Shown here piece after piece: positions 40,436 through 49,294 of a stretch of DNA of 64,000 nt (position 1 is the stretch's first letter; every line of letters begins with the position of its first letter). This DNA comes from Gracilimonas sp965227215 (GTDB lineage: Bacteria > Bacteroidota > Rhodothermia > Balneolales > Balneolaceae): positions 2,046,001 to 2,110,000 of the forward strand of contig OZ245729.1 of the NCBI GenBank assembly GCA_965227215.1, given 5' to 3'. Both the position numbers and the translations under genes were made by a program. The notes below the pieces were generated by a model. That model did no database searches, had not been told where the DNA came from, and saw only the letters and a list, made by a program, of their open reading frames with translations.

Positions 40436-41758
40436 TTACTCCAAATATTTGCTCAACGTGCCTATAAGGTTATCCTCAGATAACGCCATTCCGTATTCCA
40501 CAATCTCTCCGTTTGGATTAATTAAATAGTAGGTGGGGTAAGAGTTGACCGAGTACAATTCCTGAATGGTATTATTCTCTTCATAGATTTCCAGAATCTG
40601 AGGCCAATTGATATTCTCATTTTTCAGAAAGGTCTCAAAACCATCGGCACTCACTTCATTAGCTATTCCTACAATTTCGAAATCAGCTCCACCATACTTT
40701 TCATAGGCTTGTTTAATGACCGGCAGGGCATCAATGCACGGGCCGCACCAGGTTCCCCAGAAATCGAGCATTACGTATTTGCCCCGAAGATCTTGCAGGC
40801 TGATTGCACTCCCTTCCACGGTTGTGGCTGAGAAATCAGGGGCTTCGGTGCCGGGGCGGAGTGCTACTTTGGGATCTACTTTCTCCTCGGACACATCGAT
40901 GGTGACAGAACTCCCGTCGATGGCAATATCTGTAACCTTCCAGCTCTCACCGGCTATGTTAAAGGGTTCGGTTACGAGATAGGCTTCCATGCCATCGGGC
41001 ATCACATCAAACTTTCCGTCTTCATCAAGGTCTATATACAGATAGGTGTATAATTCTTTTCGGTAGGGAGGTGCGCTTTCTTTGGAGAGAAGCACATCAA
41101 AGGTTTGATCGTTGACTGTCCAGGTTCCCATTCTGATTTTATGATAAAACAGCTGCAGGCTCTCGGTTGGTGTGGAGTCGGAAAGGTACATCAGGCTGGC
41201 CTGTCCTTCATGCCAAACTACTTCTTCACCATTATAGTACTGAAAAGGAGCCGGAATCACGGCTTCCATCACATTAAAAACCTGATCCTGAAATTCTACA
41301 GTTGTAGGTTCAAAATAAACCGGTGTTTTTGGGAAATTACCATCCTTCCCCTCCACATATACCACGGGCCTGCCTTGTTCGTCTTCCCCAACTGCCACCG
41401 TAACAATTACATCCACCCACTCATCCGTAATAGCGACAGAATCTATCAAAGCACTGTTTCGCTGAAAGATGGATTCCTTGATAAAGCCCGCAGCATGACC
41501 CTGACTTACATATTGGTACAGGTCAATGATGCCATGAAAAATCTCGCCATTTTCAAGACCGGCAGGCATCTCTTTTGGTTCTCCGGGATACTCGGGTTTA
41601 AATATAAACCCGCCACCCATGGATACAGCAAGTATAGGCGGAACCTGACCTGTGTTCTCTTTCAGTTCGAGCTCAACCTTAAAAGGTGGACCGGAACTTT
41701 TATTGTTACACGATGCCAGCACCAAGCATCCGGCTATCAGTACGAATATTCTTTTCAT
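40436..41758 (-). CDS. TlpA/ResA-like thioredoxin-fold lipoprotein
   Basis: A 440-residue envelope lipoprotein (signal ending LVLASC, Cys17). The first 300 residues form an unrecognised beta-rich region that contains EF-hand-like DLDEDGKFD. The C-terminal 145 residues are an AhpC/TSA thioredoxin domain: PDFSATTVEGSAISLQDLRGK, then WGTWCGPCID with the redox pair CGPC near residue 338, and YPTYYLINPNGEI with the cis-Pro. Such proteins reduce disulfides in the periplasm, for example during cytochrome or lipoprotein maturation. The gene is flanked by two copies of a 64-bp repeat. No other redox genes are next to it, so the target is unknown. Confidence 0.88.
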   Translation of the reverse strand: MKRIFVLIAGCLVLASCNNKSSGPPFKVELELKENTGQVPPILAVSMGGGFIFKPEYPGEPKEMPAGLENGEIFHGIIDLYQYVSQGHAAGFIKESIFQRNSALIDSVAITDEWVDVIVTVAVGEDEQGRPVVYVEGKDGNFPKTPVYFEPTTVEFQDQVFNVMEAVIPAPFQYYNGEEVVWHEGQASLMYLSDSTPTESLQLFYHKIRMGTWTVNDQTFDVLLSKESAPPYRKELYTYLYIDLDEDGKFDVMPDGMEAYLVTEPFNIAGESWKVTDIAIDGSSVTIDVSEEKVDPKVALRPGTEAPDFSATTVEGSAISLQDLRGKYVMLDFWGTWCGPCIDALPVIKQAYEKYGGADFEIVGIANEVSADGFETFLKNENINWPQILEIYEENNTIQELYSVNSYPTYYLINPNGEIVEYGMALSEDNLIGTLSKYLE

Positions 41759-41813
41759 ATATTTAAAAGCAAGTGATATGTAGTGGCTAAGAATATGCCG
41801 AGAAATTGGTAAA

Positions 41814-41846
41814 TAAAAAAAAGCCTCTTCCGTTAAGAAGAAGCTT
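41814..41846 (-). terminator. Terminator of the GNAT gene
   Basis: A stem of about 10 bp (AAGCTTCTTC with GGAAGAGGCTT on the minus strand, one G-T pair) followed on the minus strand by a long T-run (A-run at 41814-41822). The stem is part of repeat copy B. Confidence 0.7.
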
Positions 41847-41887
41847 TAATTCTACATTCAATGTTGAATGTTCAATATTCGTGATTC
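41824..41887. repeat. 64-bp direct repeat, copy B
   Basis: Second copy of the repeat at 40341-40404. It reaches the last two bases of the GNAT gene's stop codon and also provides that gene's terminator stem. Confidence 0.8.
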
Positions 41888-42377
41888 AATTCAGGTTCTT
41901 CGTCATGAAATACCATTTCGGGTCGCCATACTCAAAGTCCTGCTTTTCATACAGTCGGCGTGCAGGATTATCTTCCCGTACTTCCAGGGTAATTTTGGAG
42001 CAGCCCATTTCCTGAGCTTCCTGCTCAATGTTTTCCAGCATCATGGTTCCGATTCCCATCCCACGTGCATCGGGGTGAACGGCTACATCATGAATTTTGA
42101 ACACCTTGCTTGCCGTGAAGGTTGAAAACCCTACAAAACAGGTTACAATACCCAAAGCCTTTTCGCCGGCATAGGCGATGTAGGTCATAGTGGTGGGCAC
42201 TTTCTTCATCTCTGCGATCATATCTACGCGGACTTCCTCGTCCAGCGGTTCATCCTGCCCCATAGGATCTCTCGCAAAGAGGTCTACAATCTTGACTATA
42301 TCGGAGGCGTGTTTTGGATTTTCTAAGTTAGCTTTTAAAATTTTGACGTCGGTTGAAACGTCTGCTTCTGCAATCAC
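41886..42377 (-). CDS. GNAT-family N-acetyltransferase
   Basis: A 163-residue GNAT protein. The acetyl-CoA loop is DVAVHPDARGMGIGTMML (R-x-x-G-x-G), with a preceding beta-strand IVTCFVGFSTFTASKVFKIH and the closing EVREDNPARRLYEKQDFE, all typical. It transfers an acetyl group from acetyl-CoA to an amine; the substrate is not predictable. The start is a GTG at 42377 (no in-frame ATG precedes the conserved region), with only a weak purine stretch upstream. It ends in the repeat-derived terminator. Confidence 0.9.
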   Translation of the reverse strand: MIAEADVSTDVKILKANLENPKHASDIVKIVDLFARDPMGQDEPLDEEVRVDMIAEMKKVPTTMTYIAYAGEKALGIVTCFVGFSTFTASKVFKIHDVAVHPDARGMGIGTMMLENIEQEAQEMGCSKITLEVREDNPARRLYEKQDFEYGDPKWYFMTKNLN

Positions 42378-42527
42378 TCTTTTATGATTTGGTTTAAATG
42401 AATTTAATGAGGTTAAAAGTTAAAAAGATTAGGCGGGGGATTAAAGGGGTTAATCTTTTTCTAACTTTTCTTTGCAAAAAGATAATTTGGCTTTAATGAT
42501 TTTTGAACAGTGTAAAAGCAGTTAAAT

Positions 42528-42557
42528 AAAAAAAGTGCCGACGCAGAGCATCGGCAC
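42528..42557 (-). terminator. Terminator of the M19 dipeptidase gene
   Basis: A 7-bp stem (GTGCCGA 42535-42541 with TCGGCAC 42551-42557), followed on the minus strand by a seven-base T-run. It begins 35 bases after the dipeptidase stop. Confidence 0.85.
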
Positions 42558-42591
42558 ATGACTAAATTGGAAGTTAATATTTAAAAAACCG

Positions 42592-43884
42592 TTACTCTTG
42601 TCCTGACTGAATTTTCGCGGCAACGGCTTCAGCTTCATCTAATACGCGCAGTAAATTTCCGCTCCACAGCATTTCGATTTCTTCTTCAGAATAGCCGCGT
42701 TTTACCAGCTCATGCGTCACATTAAAGGTTTCGGAAGCATCCATCCAGTTGTAAACACCACCGCCGCCATCGAAATCAGAGCTGATGCCTACATGCTCTA
42801 TCCCGATTAAATCGACCATATAATCCAGGTGATCTATCAAATCTGAGACATTTACCGGCGGGTACATACTGTTCACTTCTTCGGTAATTCGGGGCTCGGC
42901 ATTATCCTGAGCCGTACGGTACATTTCCATGTATTCGTCTCGTTCTTCTTCATTCATTTCACGAATATCGCCCCAACTTAAGAGCTCAAAACCCAATTTT
43001 CCGGCTTCTTCTTCCAAAACTGTGCGCGAGGCTTCCTGCCAGGCAGCATGTTTTTCAGAGTCTAAATAGCTGCGAAAAGCCACGGTTTGAACCACTCCGC
43101 CATTTTCTTTCAACAGCATCAGTTCCTCATCGCTCAGGTTCCGGCTCACATCATTCATCGCTCTGGCTGAAGAGTGTGAAGCTATGACCGGCGCCTTCGA
43201 CAACTTCATCGTTTCGATATTCGCTTTTTTAGAAGGATGGGAGATATCGATCAACATTCCCAACCGGTTCATCTCGGCGATGGCTTCTCTTCCCAAATCA
43301 CTGAGGCCGTCATGCATCCATTCGTCATCGCGCTCGCCGGTGTTAGAGTCGCTGAACTGACTGTGACCGTTATGAGAAAGAGACATGTATCGAGCTCCGC
43401 GCTCATAAAATTCTTCGATCCTGGACAGGTCGGTTCCCACCGGATAGGCATTCTCCACTCCAATCATGGCTACTTTCTTACCTTCGTCAATAATTCGTCT
43501 TACATCCTCCGAAGTGGTTGCCAGCTCAATTTGATCGGGGGCAATTTCTTCGGTTAAACGGTGAATAGCCTCAAACTTGCTGTCCGCATTTTTATAGGCC
43601 TCAGCATAGCCTTCCTCAGTCAGCGTATCCTGCCCGGTATAAACGACCAGCCAAACCACATCCAGGCCGCCTTCTTCCATTTTCACCAAATCTACCTGGG
43701 TATCTAACCGCTGGGTATAATTGGTTTCTTCGGTAAAGTTGTTGACGTTAATGTCCACGTGGGTATCTAGAGTGATGACTCTTTCATGGATATCCATGGC
43801 TTTGTCAAAAATTTCCTTTTCGCTTGGAGCGCATCCCACTATCAGTAAAAATGCGAGAATGGAAGAGCTTAGTAGTTTTTTCAT
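42592..43884 (-). CDS. Membrane dipeptidase (M19) lipoprotein
   Basis: A 430-residue M19 family member with lipoprotein signal LAFLLIVGCAPS (lipobox IVGC). The metal ligands are visible: the His and Asp of ITLDTHVDI (about 38-46), the bridging Glu in MIGVENAYPVG, and His residues in LIDISHPS and VIASHSSARA; the last Asp is in GISSDFDGGGG. The enzymes cleave dipeptides (including D-amino acid products) with two zincs. The lipobox places it in the envelope. It is a single-gene unit with its own terminator. A D-Ala-D-Ala or cell-wall peptide role would be compatible but is not shown. Confidence 0.92.
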   Translation of the reverse strand: MKKLLSSSILAFLLIVGCAPSEKEIFDKAMDIHERVITLDTHVDINVNNFTEETNYTQRLDTQVDLVKMEEGGLDVVWLVVYTGQDTLTEEGYAEAYKNADSKFEAIHRLTEEIAPDQIELATTSEDVRRIIDEGKKVAMIGVENAYPVGTDLSRIEEFYERGARYMSLSHNGHSQFSDSNTGERDDEWMHDGLSDLGREAIAEMNRLGMLIDISHPSKKANIETMKLSKAPVIASHSSARAMNDVSRNLSDEELMLLKENGGVVQTVAFRSYLDSEKHAAWQEASRTVLEEEAGKLGFELLSWGDIREMNEEERDEYMEMYRTAQDNAEPRITEEVNSMYPPVNVSDLIDHLDYMVDLIGIEHVGISSDFDGGGGVYNWMDASETFNVTHELVKRGYSEEEIEMLWSGNLLRVLDEAEAVAAKIQSGQE

Positions 43885-44012
43885 AACGGTTCTTTATTTA
43901 GTGATTTCAGGGTAAGAATCTATACTAATTTTGGGAAAGTGTGAAGTGTACCGGAACGTAAACGGCCTGCGTGCCATTTATTTAATAGATATTAACAAAC
44001 AATGGAGCGGTT

Positions 44013-44279
44013 ATGACTTTTATGTACTTATTAAGCTACATCACAATCGGATTAGTAATTGGATGGTTGAGCCGTGTTATTACCAAAGATCGAGGAGTAA
44101 AGATGTTGCCCAGCCTTGCTTTTGGAGTACTTGGTGCTTTGGCAGGTACCTTCATTGTACAGGCGGTTGGGTTGGCCGGTTCCGCTTTTTATGCGGTAGT
44201 AGGATCAGTTGGGGTGTTATTTACCGTGAATGTATTTCGTCAGGATGATCCCATTTTTGCGGATACCGAAACCGTTTAA
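44013..44279 (+). CDS. GlsB/YeaQ/YmgE-family stress-response membrane protein
   Basis: An 88-residue protein with three membrane segments (YLLSYITIGLVIGWLSRVI, then LAFGVLGALAGTFIVQ, then SAFYAVVGSVGVLFTVNVF) and the family's G-x-x-G-x-x-A-G pattern (GVLGALAG). It is predicted in the inner membrane; the family is linked to stress responses without a proven mechanism. GGAG stands about 6 bases before the ATG. A TAATTTTG box (43926-43933) upstream may be its -7 element. Confidence 0.85.
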   Translation: MTFMYLLSYITIGLVIGWLSRVITKDRGVKMLPSLAFGVLGALAGTFIVQAVGLAGSAFYAVVGSVGVLFTVNVFRQDDPIFADTETV

Positions 44280-44371
44280 CCGGTCAAAAATCTACATTCT
44301 GCAGGAACAATTTTCGGGGTTTTGAATTAGGGTATAGTGTAAGCCCTCTCTAACCCTAAACCTACTTTCGA

Positions 44372-44770
44372 ATGACCCTTAAAGACCGCAGAATTCACCT
44401 GTTCCTGCAACTCTTCTTTCTTCTCGTTGGCCTGTACCAGTTTGTGGAGCTGGTCGGTTCACTGCAAAGCGGTCAGTTTTCCGGGAACCTTTTTGAGTTT
44501 CAATACAATGACTTACCGGCCCTCTCTTTAGGCACTTCTATTATGGTTGGGATGACATCACTGGTGAGTGGTTTTTCTCTTTGGACGAGAGCAAGCTGGG
44601 CTTATGGTTTTTCTCTGTTTACATCCGGTATTCTATTTTCTTATCACCTTATGAATTTGAGTGCAGCTATTCACCAGAATTCGTATGAGATAATTCCTAT
44701 TGTATTAGTATTGGTCGTCATTTTGCAGAGCTTCCCCTTTCTGTTGCGCCGGTCGTACCGCAGCATGTAA
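44372..44770 (+). CDS. Small four-helix hypothetical membrane protein
   Basis: A 132-residue protein with four hydrophobic segments (about 9-28, 45-67, 73-93 and 103-122), a basic start (MTLKDRRIHLF) and a basic end (RRSYRSM), giving cytoplasmic termini. No family is recognised. It is 92 bases after the GlsB-like gene and 30 bases before the next membrane-protein gene on the same strand, so these may be co-expressed. Confidence 0.72.
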   Translation: MTLKDRRIHLFLQLFFLLVGLYQFVELVGSLQSGQFSGNLFEFQYNDLPALSLGTSIMVGMTSLVSGFSLWTRASWAYGFSLFTSGILFSYHLMNLSAAIHQNSYEIIPIVLVLVVILQSFPFLLRRSYRSM

Positions 44771-44800
44771 CACCAACGGTTTTAATTCGTTCAAGCAGCC

Positions 44801-45532
44801 ATGGACAAGATTTCCCAAAAAGATATTGACTGGCTGCTGAATATGGACAAAAGCGGAGTTACTTCCGCGCCCTCACAAACCGGCTCATCCCCGAAAAAGA
44901 AGAACACCGGTTTCCGGATTTTATTTGGGCTTTTGATGATCATTGGGCTCGTTGTACTGCCCTTTTTTCTGTTAATCCGGACTTCTGTGTTTCTGAACCT
45001 TTCCTACGGATGGAATGGCTGGCTGGCTTTAGGTGGTGGAATTTTTGCAACGGTTTTACTGCTTCTCTTTTATATTTTCTTTTTGTTTCGGCGGATTGAG
45101 AATAAAAAAATGTTGTTGAAATTCAGCCTGGGAGGTGTGGGAGCGCTCGTATTCGCTTTCTGTTTTTATGGGGTGATGTATATCTCGTCCGTTAATGCCA
45201 AAAGCGGAGAAATCCGGGAGGTATATCGGTCTATGCATCCCATTTTACGTGTAGCTATAGCCACAACTACACTGGCTGATAATGATCTGGTGATTACTGA
45301 CATTCAGCGCCAGCCCGAAGATTATGCCGCAATGGGACTACCACTCAACCAGCGCTCGCTGCACTACACACAGGAAACCGGCTACGTTCATGCTATTGAT
45401 CTGAGGACCATTGGCAGGGATGAATTCAGAAACATTTTGCTACGCGGTTCCCTCGAAATTATGGGGCTAAATACCATACGCCATACCGGTACGGCCGATC
45501 ATCTTCATGTATCCCTGCCACTCGCTGATTAG
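44801..45532 (+). CDS. Hypothetical membrane protein with small extracytoplasmic His/Asp-rich domain
   Basis: A 243-residue protein. Residues 1-38 are soluble and polar; three membrane segments follow (about 39-62, 72-96 and 106-131). The remaining 110 residues form a likely extracytoplasmic domain with GYVHAIDLRT (His197, Asp200) and HTGTADHLHVSLP (His228, Asp233, His234, His236). The spacing is reminiscent of metal sites in M15/DUF5715-type D,D-peptidases, though the usual His is displaced, so I do not assign enzyme activity. It lies between a small membrane protein and the glutamate dehydrogenase gene, all on the plus strand. Confidence 0.7.
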   Translation: MDKISQKDIDWLLNMDKSGVTSAPSQTGSSPKKKNTGFRILFGLLMIIGLVVLPFFLLIRTSVFLNLSYGWNGWLALGGGIFATVLLLLFYIFFLFRRIENKKMLLKFSLGGVGALVFAFCFYGVMYISSVNAKSGEIREVYRSMHPILRVAIATTTLADNDLVITDIQRQPEDYAAMGLPLNQRSLHYTQETGYVHAIDLRTIGRDEFRNILLRGSLEIMGLNTIRHTGTADHLHVSLPLAD

Positions 45533-45609
45533 TGCGGGCTTTCCCTTGTTTCTCTGTGATATAATTGCGACCATCAGGTACTTCAAAATTAGCTAAGGAG
45601 ACACCGATC

Positions 45610-47016
45610 ATGTCCACATATAAATTTTATGAACAGGTCAACAAGAATTTCGACAAAGCTGCCAAATACACTCGCTTTGATAAAGGTATTTTGGCACAGA
45701 TCAAGATTTGTAATACCGTTTATCATGTCACTTTTCCCGTTCGCCGCGATGACGGCTCTATCGAGGTTGTAGAAGGATGGAGAGTTGAACACAGCCATCA
45801 TAAACTGCCAACCAAAGGCGGGATCCGTTACAGTCATAAAGTGGACGAAGATGAAACCATGGCACTCGCAGCCTTAATGACGTACAAATGCGCTATTGTA
45901 GATGTTCCATTTGGAGGTGCTAAGGGTGGTGTCAAAATCAGTGCCCGCGAATATTCTGAGACGGAGCTGGAGCGAATCACTCGGCGTTACACTTATGAGC
46001 TGATCAAGAAAGGATTTATTGGGCCGGGCGTTGACGTGCCTGCTCCCGATTATGGTACCGGGGCCCGCGAAATGGGGTGGATCCTGGACACTTACCGCCA
46101 GATGAAAGATGATTTGAATGCCGAAGCCTGCGTTACCGGTAAGCCGATTCAGCAAGGCGGTATACGTGGAAGAACGGAAGCCACCGGCCGGGGTGTATAT
46201 TTCGGTATTCGGGAAGCCTGCAATAACAAAAAGGACATGGACCGGGTTGGATTATCTACCGGCATTGATGGAAAAACATTTATTGTACAGGGGCTGGGAA
46301 ATGTAGGTTATCACGCTTCCAAATACATGACCGAGGCCGGCGCCAAGCTGGTGGGGGTTGCTGAGATTGAAGGATCAATTTATGATGAAAATGGTATTGA
46401 CCTTGAAAAGCTGATAGAGTACCGTAAAGACACCGGGTCCATTATCGGCTTCGAAAATACCAAAGAGCTCAAAGACCGTGATAATGCGCTTACCGCTGAA
46501 TGTGACATTCTAATCCCGGCGGCGCTGGAAAGCCAGATTACCGGCGATAATGCAGCCGATGTAAAAGCAAAAATTATTGCCGAGGCTGCTAACGGACCAA
46601 CCACCTCAGATGCCCACGATATTCTGAAAGAACGTGGCGCGTTAATCCTTCCCGATACCTACCTGAATGCGGGTGGTGTGGTTGTTTCCTATTTCGAATG
46701 GCTGAAGGATATCCAGCATGTTCGCTATGGTCGCTTAAGTAAGCGTTTTGATGAAACCAGCCTGAAGAAAATTCTGCGGGTAATCGAAAATATTTCGGAT
46801 CGTGACTTTACAGACGCCGAACTGGCCGACCTCGCCAAAGGTGCCGGAGAGTATGATCTGGTGGATTCCGGTTTGGAAGAAACCATGATTACCGCTTATG
46901 AGCAGATCGCTGAAGTTCGGGAAGAACATAATCTCGATGACTTGAGAACCGCCGCTTTTGTTGGTGCCATTAATAAGATTGGAATCATGTACGAACAAAT
47001 GGGTATTTTCCCGTGA
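45610..47016 (+). CDS. Glutamate dehydrogenase family (Glu/Leu/Phe/Val) oxidoreductase
   Basis: A 468-residue hexameric-type GDH from the ATG at 45610, chosen for the AAGGAG site 9-10 bases upstream. Substrate-domain motifs are LPTKGGIRYSHKV (glutamate-side Lys), ALMTYKCAIVDVPFGGAKGG (catalytic Lys) and GVDVPAPDYGTGAREM. The Rossmann domain has IVQGLGNVGYHASK, and the C-terminus ends with GIMYEQMGIFP. It reversibly converts glutamate to 2-oxoglutarate and ammonia with NAD(P). A sodium-solute symporter gene of the PutP type follows after 64 bases, linking uptake of proline or a related solute to glutamate catabolism (context inference). Confidence 0.93.
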   Translation: MSTYKFYEQVNKNFDKAAKYTRFDKGILAQIKICNTVYHVTFPVRRDDGSIEVVEGWRVEHSHHKLPTKGGIRYSHKVDEDETMALAALMTYKCAIVDVPFGGAKGGVKISAREYSETELERITRRYTYELIKKGFIGPGVDVPAPDYGTGAREMGWILDTYRQMKDDLNAEACVTGKPIQQGGIRGRTEATGRGVYFGIREACNNKKDMDRVGLSTGIDGKTFIVQGLGNVGYHASKYMTEAGAKLVGVAEIEGSIYDENGIDLEKLIEYRKDTGSIIGFENTKELKDRDNALTAECDILIPAALESQITGDNAADVKAKIIAEAANGPTTSDAHDILKERGALILPDTYLNAGGVVVSYFEWLKDIQHVRYGRLSKRFDETSLKKILRVIENISDRDFTDAELADLAKGAGEYDLVDSGLEETMITAYEQIAEVREEHNLDDLRTAAFVGAINKIGIMYEQMGIFP

Positions 47017-47080
47017 TCAATTTTTGAGCTTTAAATCCCAAAACTCAAATTCAAAATTTTGAGCGATTGGGATTTGGAGC

Positions 47081-48592
47081 TTGTTTTTGGAATTTCCCAT
47101 TGTGGATGAACTGAACACCATATCGATTGACGGAAGCGGGTATGTACTCGCGGCTTTTATTGGCTACCTCGTTATTCTTTTTGGAATAGGAATTTATTCA
47201 GCCCGCTTTTCTTCAGAAGGAATCACCGAGTTTTTTATTGGCGGACGAAAAATGAACCGGCTGGTTGTGGCTCTTTCTGCTGTTGTATCCGGTCGAAGTG
47301 CATGGCTCTTGCTTGGTGTTACCGGAATGGCTTATGCGCAGGGCGCTTCCGCTCTTTGGGCTGCCGTTGGATACATAGTGGTAGAGTGGTTTTTATTCAT
47401 GTATTACGCCAAACGGCTCCGGCAATTTTCAGAACGCTACGATTGTATCACTGTCCCTGATTTCTTCGCCGAACGCTTTGATGACAAATCCGGCAGTCTT
47501 CGGGTCATCCTGGTCATCATTTTCCTGGTTTTTATGGTGAGTTACGTCTCCTCCCAGTTTGTAGCCGGTGGAAAAGCGTTTGCTTCCAGTTTTGGGCTGA
47601 CCCAGAATACCGGGGTCATGATAACCGCGGCCATCATTTTGTTGTACACCGTAGTAGGTGGCTTTATGGCGGTAAGTCTGACCGACACTATTCAGGCTTT
47701 CTTTATGATCATCGCCCTCGTATTTCTACCCATTATTGCGATTTATGATATGGGTGGGTGGATTGTTGTCTCGGCAGAACTGAACTTGTATGACGCCGCA
47801 TTTATTGACCCGATGGCACTTGGGTTCGGGGCTTTCATTGGGTTCATCGGTATTGGGCTCGGTTCCCCGGGAAATCCTCATATCCTCTCCCGCTACATGT
47901 CGATTGATGATGCCAAGCAGCTTAAATATGCGGCTGTTGTCGGAACCATTTGGAACGTACTGATGGCCGGTGGGGCTATTTTGATTGGGCTGGTTGGGAG
48001 GGCCTATTTCCCAGAAGTGGATATGCTTCCCGGATCTGACACTGAAAACCTGTACCCGCTGTTAGCCCAGAATCAACTTCACCCCGTGTTGTTCGGAATT
48101 GTTATAGCCTCCATTTTTGCCGCTATTATGTCTACCGCCGACTCCCAGCTTTTAGTGGCAGCCTCCAGCGTGGTTCGTGACGTGTACGACAAGCTGCTAA
48201 AAAAAGACGAGGATATCCCTCAAAAAAAACTGGTGCTTTACAGCCGTATCGTGGTTGTATTGCTGGTTATCTTATCTTTGATTTTTGGATTGGTAGCCCA
48301 GAATATTGTGTTCTGGCTGGTGCTTTTTGCCTGGGCAGGATTGGGAGCATCCATCGGCCCGACCTCCATCCTGGCTCTTTATTGGAAAAAGACGACCAAG
48401 TCAGGCGTTATAGCCGGACTTATAACCGGAACCGCCGTTACCATTATCTGGTATTTTGTACCGGTTCTGAAGAATAATCTTTATGAGCTGATTCCTGCTT
48501 TCTTTCTGAGTTTACTGGCAACCTGGGCAGTTAGCAAGTTCACCCAAACCCCCGATAAACTGGAAGAGCATTTTGAAGAGATGACGAGGTAA
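47081..48592 (+). CDS. Sodium:solute symporter (SSS family, PutP-like)
   Basis: A 503-residue carrier with about 13 membrane segments. The family patterns are GYLVILFGIGIYSARFSSEG, FFIGGRKMNRLVVALSAVVS, the cation-site Ser cluster SGRSAWLLLGVTG, and the later IGLGSPGNPHILSRYMSID and TADSQLLVAASSVVRD. These match sodium/proline symporters. No in-frame ATG exists near the start: the TTG at 47081, the TTG at 47087 (GGAG about 7 bases upstream) and a GTG at 47102 are all possible. It follows glutamate dehydrogenase, consistent with use of imported proline as glutamate, although other substrates are possible. Confidence 0.92.
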   Translation: MFLEFPIVDELNTISIDGSGYVLAAFIGYLVILFGIGIYSARFSSEGITEFFIGGRKMNRLVVALSAVVSGRSAWLLLGVTGMAYAQGASALWAAVGYIVVEWFLFMYYAKRLRQFSERYDCITVPDFFAERFDDKSGSLRVILVIIFLVFMVSYVSSQFVAGGKAFASSFGLTQNTGVMITAAIILLYTVVGGFMAVSLTDTIQAFFMIIALVFLPIIAIYDMGGWIVVSAELNLYDAAFIDPMALGFGAFIGFIGIGLGSPGNPHILSRYMSIDDAKQLKYAAVVGTIWNVLMAGGAILIGLVGRAYFPEVDMLPGSDTENLYPLLAQNQLHPVLFGIVIASIFAAIMSTADSQLLVAASSVVRDVYDKLLKKDEDIPQKKLVLYSRIVVVLLVILSLIFGLVAQNIVFWLVLFAWAGLGASIGPTSILALYWKKTTKSGVIAGLITGTAVTIIWYFVPVLKNNLYELIPAFFLSLLATWAVSKFTQTPDKLEEHFEEMTR

Positions 48593-48626
48593 TAAGTATG
48601 GTTAAATTCTAAGCATCACAATGAGA

Positions 48627-49187
48627 TTATGGGGCTTCCCTGAGCTTGTTCTTTAACCATTTAATTCCATCTTGTTCTAAAAATCTATCTTTTTCTTCAC
48701 CATCAACAAATCTTTGTGGTGTTATCAAATCTGGAAGCTTACTTTTTGATAAACGTCCATAAACAACTGACTGATAGCCATCCTCATTTTCATATACTTC
48801 ATTTTTAAATTCTATGGCTTCAGAAAATGAGTTATTCGCTTCTGCATCACTCTCTTCATTCAACATGACGGAAAAGTCAGGATAATCTGATTCAGAAGAG
48901 ATTTCTAAGTTTTCATAAAACTGAAGTATACCAGTTATATAATCATCAACTTGATTAGAAAGCGATTGGATTACTCTTGCTTCTGCCATTTTAATGGCTA
49001 TTTCTTTTCTTTTTGAACTTCCTTTAGCTTCGGATACAAAATAATTTTCCTCGTTTAGGAAATTATTAGATACCAAATCTACTTGTGATTCAGAACGATC
49101 TTCAACTTGAGGCTTACTTGACCCGCAACCCGAATTGATAGATAATATTGTGAAAAGTATTATTAAAGCCGATATATAGTTTTTCAT
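48627..49187 (-). CDS. LPP20-like hypothetical lipoprotein
   Basis: A 186-residue lipoprotein (signal ILFTILSINSGCGSSKP, lipobox NSGC). The middle has ASRs typical of the LPP20 fold: EAKGSSKRKEIAIKMAEARV, LSNQVDDYITG and SVVYGRLSKSKLPD. The rest is acidic and low in complexity. The ATG at 49187 is used; a TTG two codons earlier is an alternative. Composition is AT-richer than neighbours. It is placed convergently to the symporter gene. The function is unknown. Confidence 0.75.
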   Translation of the reverse strand: MKNYISALIILFTILSINSGCGSSKPQVEDRSESQVDLVSNNFLNEENYFVSEAKGSSKRKEIAIKMAEARVIQSLSNQVDDYITGILQFYENLEISSESDYPDFSVMLNEESDAEANNSFSEAIEFKNEVYENEDGYQSVVYGRLSKSKLPDLITPQRFVDGEEKDRFLEQDGIKWLKNKLREAP

Positions 49188-49294
49188 GCCCAAAAAAGAT
49201 TCTGTTTTATATCAAATATATTATCATTTCGTTTACTCTGGTTCCGAACGCTCTGCGTCGGAACTCATTCTTTAGCGACTAGGCGCTCAAACGC

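Noticed and set aside
41105..41776. Open frame (223 codons) antisense to the TlpA-like gene
   Set aside because: The minus-strand gene has a lipobox and a CGPC motif; the antisense reading shows neither domain nor ribosome-binding site.
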